Source: Gonium pectorale (Eukaryota; Chlorophyta; Chlorophyceae; Chlamydomonadales; Volvocaceae). Taken from it: DNA of 64,000 nucleotides. The notes below the pieces were generated by a model. It ran no database searches. It was not told the DNA's origin and worked only from the letters and a program-made list of their open reading frames with translations. Numbering within the stretch: the stretch's first letter is position 1; every line of letters begins with the position of its first letter. Of the stretch, positions 60,220 to 64,000 are shown piece by piece. The stretch covers positions 1,531,990 through 1,595,989 of the forward strand of contig LSYV01000009.1 of NCBI GenBank assembly GCA_001584585.1. The letters run 5' to 3'. A program made the translations under genes and the position numbers.

Positions 60220-61410
60220 TGAGCTCGCTGGCGGCTCGCCGCCTAAACCAGGACTTGCTGATTCAGGGGCCGTGATAGCTCCAGCGTTCTGGGTTTCAAG
60301 TATCCCGTCTTAGCATCTCGTGGGGACTTTGGTACCACTGTCCAGGCGGGCAGGTGACGAGCACGAGAGTCTCGGGGGCGGGTATGCCTTCGTGAGCGTC
60401 AGAGAGGGCACTCGCGCAGTGTCGATGTGGCGGCGCCCTGCAGCGCTGTTGAGGCGCCGCGAGGCCGTGGAGCGATGCTGCGATGCCAACCACGACGTGA
60501 AGGTCCTTTGTATGTATGTTGTTTGCCATCAAGTCGAATGAAGATGGGGCGTTGTGCGGCCTCAGTAATGGCCTTCAGGCATGGCCTCCTTTCAAGCTGG
60601 GTATCGAAGGGGCGTGTACAACTACTAGCCCTGTTGTACACTACATACTGTACATTCTGTTACCGTAACCGTAGAAAAGAGAACCAAAAGTGAGCTTGTA
60701 ATGAGCGAGTTGTGGGGTGCGTCGTCGATTTTGGGTGGCGGCTGTTTGATGGCGTTGCCACACTGCTTGAGCGTACGAAGGATGGTGTAAGGATGCGAAA
60801 ACAAGAGAAATCTGCAGAGAAAGAGGGAGCCAGACCCGCGCAGACCCGAGACCCGTCGAGCTGCAGTCCCACGGGTCTCCGGTCCCCAGTTATGCGTCCT
60901 GCTGTAGCGCATTGTCAGGAGCACCAGCACATGCTAGCACATTGAAATAGCCTGACAGTAATGAGCCACCAGCTCTTGTGCATGGCGCGGACGTCGCTGC
61001 GTCTTCGCGACCCATCGCAAACAGCTGCGTATAACTATAGTGATAGGTAACTTTTCAAGATCGCATTTCTATGGGGGCACTTAAAAAGCATCTGGTGTCT
61101 GGCGTCAGCTCCTTTTGCCGCACGTCCCGCACATGACCGCCGCCTTGTCATGGTAGCAACCCGGGTGTGCGTACTCAATGCGGTGTAAGCGCACGCCACT
61201 TGAACGCCAAAAGACTACTACGGCCTGGAGCGCGCCTTCGCGTATGTTCGCCGCTGTCTCAGTGCATTGCATCAACGAGTTAGCCTGTATTACCACTGCT
61301 TACATCAAGGCTTGAAGACCACCGAGAGACACAGCTGAGGCCGTCCACGCAACTCGTCGCCAAACCTTTGCACTACCGAAGCGAAGTGATAGGTTGCGGT
61401 TCTCGCCTTG
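60220..61410. other. Intergenic, ClpP 3' UTR and CSK promoter
   Basis: 1.2 kb. ClpP 3' UTR probably ends shortly after TGTAA at 60697-60701. The remainder is upstream DNA of the CSK gene. A minus-strand frame at 61296-61105 ends in Cys-rich residues but has no conserved context. Confidence 0.5.
60697..60701 (+). terminator. Putative polyadenylation signal TGTAA (ClpP)
   Basis: First TGTAA after the ClpP stop codon, 478 bases downstream. Confidence 0.55.
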
Positions 61411-64000
61411 ATGTTACTTGGAACTCCTTCGGCTGTCTCCTCGGGTGCTCTAGCTGGGCGGACATCTTGGCGCTTAGCCTTTCCGCGTCTGGGCTTCTAC
61501 GCAGCAGCTCATGGAGATGACGATAGGCAGCATGCTGTCAGGCGTTCACGGGGGCATGCTGTGCCCTCGGTGCGCGCCTCTGCTCTCGCCACCGAGACCG
61601 CCATCCCGTCTTCGTCACTTGGCTCACGGGCCGATCTGAGCGACATGTGCACCCTGCAGCTTGGAATGCTCTACCAGCTGCTGTCGCGAGCAGGTATTAG
61701 TTTTCCGGAGCGTCGCTGGCGTTCCGGCGTGGCGTGACGCACCCAGCATGCCAGCGTGACTTGGAGCTTTTGTTGGGGGAGGGGAGCAACTCAGACGTCA
61801 CCCCGATAGTGAGCCAGGCGGCAAGAGCATCTCCGCGTTCCTTCGTTTGCTGTAGGCGGCAACTACAGCTCCATGCGGTGCGCGGTCTACGCCCGGAGCT
61901 TTGTGGACGTGGGCCCCGGGCAGGTCAAGCTATCTAGGGTTGCGGTCTTCCCCGTCCCTCCAGGTACGCAGCGCTTTGCCAGCATTCTGCCCGTGAGATC
62001 TGTAAACGGCATGCCTCAGGGCTGCGAGTTGGCGCACTGGGACAGCATCCGTTATGTGCATGAAACAGATGTGCCAGCTTTGCTTATCCGCTGCATGGGC
62101 GATTCCCGTCACAGGCGAGGACGACGACCTTCGGAACCAACAACAGAACACCCTGCTCCTGCACACGGTGGGTGATTATGCGGGGACGGGCGGTCTTGCG
62201 ACTGTGGGGCCGGTGCTCGGCAACCCAACGCCAAGCCTCGCTACCCTGCTGCATTTGCAGAGGTGCTGAGCGCCACTGCACTCACGTTCCCCTGGGCCTG
62301 AGGCCATACAAACAGGGTCCTTTATCCCATCTTGTCCTGCCCGTTCTCGTCCGTTCCACAGGAGCAGTCTTGGGCCCTGCAGGGCGGTTCCGCTGCCGTG
62401 GACCCCAGCGCCATGATTGACGACTGCCTGCTGAATCGGGAAGTGGTGGCCCTGCCCAGCTCCTCCTCCCTGGTCTTCCCCCTCGTCGACTGCTCGGTGC
62501 TGGTGGGCCTCTTGGTGGTGGAACTGGAGCCGGAGCAGCGGGACGCAGCCGCCGCCCCGGGAGCGGCAGCGGGGCCGGGGGCGGTCAATGCCGGCCTTGG
62601 AGGCTGGGGCGCAGCGGCCGGCTCTGCAGCGTCCATGGCCGCGCTCCTGCCGTCGCTGTGCTCCGCCAGCGGCTCGTTGCGTGAGGAGCACCCGGCGCTC
62701 AGCTCAGCGGACGGCGGGCGGGAGGAATGGACAGGACGGAGCAGAGCGCGCCGCAATCTCACGGGTGAGACCACCAGGAATAGGTGTGGAGAGTCTCCTC
62801 GCGCATGAAACTCCAAACTCGGTGCTCGTTCCGTCAGCCTCCCGCCCGCCCGAGAAATGGGCTACCGCCTGCAGGTTGCCTGACACCTGACCTCCGTGTC
62901 CTGGCTTTCGCCCTTCTGCAGATGAGGAGCTGCGCTGCCTGCGCCTAGCGGTGCCCCTGCTGTCTAAGGCGTGCGGTATGGACGCGCGCGCCAGCCTGCA
63001 GCTCGCTCAGAGCTCCGTGGCGGCATCGGCGGCAAGGGGCGTGCTGCGGGAGGCGCAGCGGCCGCTGTCCACCCTCAACACCTTCAGCACCATGCTGGTG
63101 CCGCGGCTCAAGGAAGGGGACCCGGACAAGGACCTGGCCAAGGGCGTGCTCTTGCAGGCAAGTCACCGATGTTGCGTGGCTGAGCCGGAGGCATTAAAGA
63201 CGGCGACCGCTATCTCGGTTCATCCGTTGCTGCGAACGGTACTCATCTCGAGTATGTGGGTCCATGATGGGAACTTGGGATGCCTTTGCTTCATGCCCTC
63301 TCGCGCTAAGCGGGGCTTCATGTGTAACAGCGCGCTGCTCGTGACGTGAGTAAACAACTGAATACTGTCTATCGACTTCTGCTGGTTGCGGGCCTGCCAT
63401 GCCCGTGACGAGAGCTACCGGGACCTGTTCTCACCTCAACATACGCTCCATGTATCCCCTCTTGAAACCACAGGGCAAGCGGCTCCAGGACCTCCTGTGG
63501 CAGCTAGAGGACGCGCTGCACGGACCGACTGCTCAGGGCCTGGCAGGTGCAGGGGGCCTAGGCGCCGCTCCCGTGCCCTTCCCCATGATGGCCGACGGTC
63601 GCAGCCACAGCGCGACCACCGCCGGGCAGCCGTTCCGCAAGCACAGCGCGCTGCCGCGCGACCCCAGCCCCGCGGTACAGGAGCTCCTGCAGCTGCCGCA
63701 GCCTCGGGCTGTAGCCCTGCCGCCCAGCTCGCAGCCGGGCGTGAGTGCTGCAATGGCCGTTGGTGTTTCCGGGACCGCAGAGCCGCCGGCGTCGGATGCG
63801 GCGCTGCGAGCGGACGACCACGCGGGCCCAAGCACGAAGGCAGCTGAGGTCGCGGGCCCTGCGCCAGTCCTGCCCGGGCGCGTCACATTCGTCGACCGGA
63901 CGTCAGCGGACGCAGCCAGCGCCAGCGCCTTCACTATCCGCCAGCCGCCCGGCTTCGCGAGCGGTATGGTCCGCACTACGGGCGGCGTGCACGCTCCCTC
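61411..64000 (+). CDS. CSK: Chloroplast sensor kinase (CSK), 3' partial
   Basis: Bacterial-type sensor kinase of plastids that couples plastoquinone redox state to plastid gene expression in plants. Exons: 61411-61693, 61856-61963, 62115-62167, 62362-62764, 62922-63157, 63474 to the window edge; 536 residues seen. The start MLLGTPSAVSSGALAGRTSW is an Ala/Ser/Arg-rich plastid transit peptide. A GAF-like sensor domain follows (MCTLQLGMLYQLLS, VVALPSSSSLVFPLVDCSVL, VGLLVVELEP). The dimerisation helix pair includes REAQRPLSTLNTFSTML and GVLLQGKRLQDLLWQLEDAL, which aligns well with plant CSK (VQGDRIKDTLEELQDAVH). The phospho-accepting His position is Arg (63047-63049). A long Pro/Ala-rich stretch follows; the ATP-binding domain is beyond the window. 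The intron after 63157 has a GC donor. Confidence 0.82.

Noticed and set aside
61105..61296. Minus-strand 63-residue frame ending in Cys-rich residues
   Set aside because: Too short, isolated, and not matched to a zinc-ribbon pattern with proper spacing.

Overview
The window is nuclear DNA of a ciliated green alga, most likely a chlamydomonadalean (Chlamydomonas/Volvox relative). The evidence is GC-rich DNA, genes split into many short exons by G/C-rich introns, TGTAA motifs at likely 3' ends, axonemal and centriolar proteins (I1 dynein IC138, a CCDC15-like protein, tubby), plant-lineage proteins (Dof factor, chloroplast sensor kinase CSK) and mitochondrial-type ClpP. Fifteen protein genes are supported. 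Most exon junctions were deduced by hand from reading frame, splice-site phase and family conservation. No rRNA, tRNA, CRISPR array or intact transposon was seen.

Layout. 1-5197 (+): 3' two-thirds of transportin, with an assembly gap in one intron. 8235-11060 (+): tubby-like protein. 11931-12651 (+): MED31. 19436-13507 (-): IC138. 21775-20904 (-): small protein of unknown function, possibly plastid-targeted. 24488-22325 (-): probable mitochondrial protein with an SRP54 M-domain-like segment. 24875-27503 (+): CCDC15-like protein, converging on a Dof transcription factor (30597-28414, -). 43567-32401 (-): 18-exon RFC1 with a second assembly gap. 44085-46734 (+): PP2A methylesterase PPME1. 47332-48109 (+): 106-residue protein with a PAM2-like motif. 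53270-49273 (-): SLY1. About 53996-58110 (+): fusion of a CobB-like (cobyrinate a,c-diamide synthase) region to a BtuF-like (vitamin B12-binding) domain. 58468-60219 (+): mitochondrial-type ClpP. 61411-64000 (+): chloroplast sensor kinase CSK, cut by the right edge.

There is no operon logic. Gene pairs RFC1/PPME1, SLY1/CobB-BtuF and SRP54M-like/CCDC15-like are divergent and may share promoters. CCDC15-like and Dof are tail to tail and their 3' UTRs probably overlap. Tubby, IC138 and CCDC15-like, all linked to cilia or centrioles, lie within 20 kb.

The most unusual locus is the CobB-BtuF fusion. Its amidotransferase half has lost the catalytic Cys and His, while the BtuF-like half keeps its family motifs. 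This looks like a cobyrinate-enzyme fold reused for corrinoid binding or transport in a eukaryote. Other points of interest are three introns with GC donors, a CSK whose phospho-acceptor histidine position is Arg, and an odd base composition beside the first assembly gap.
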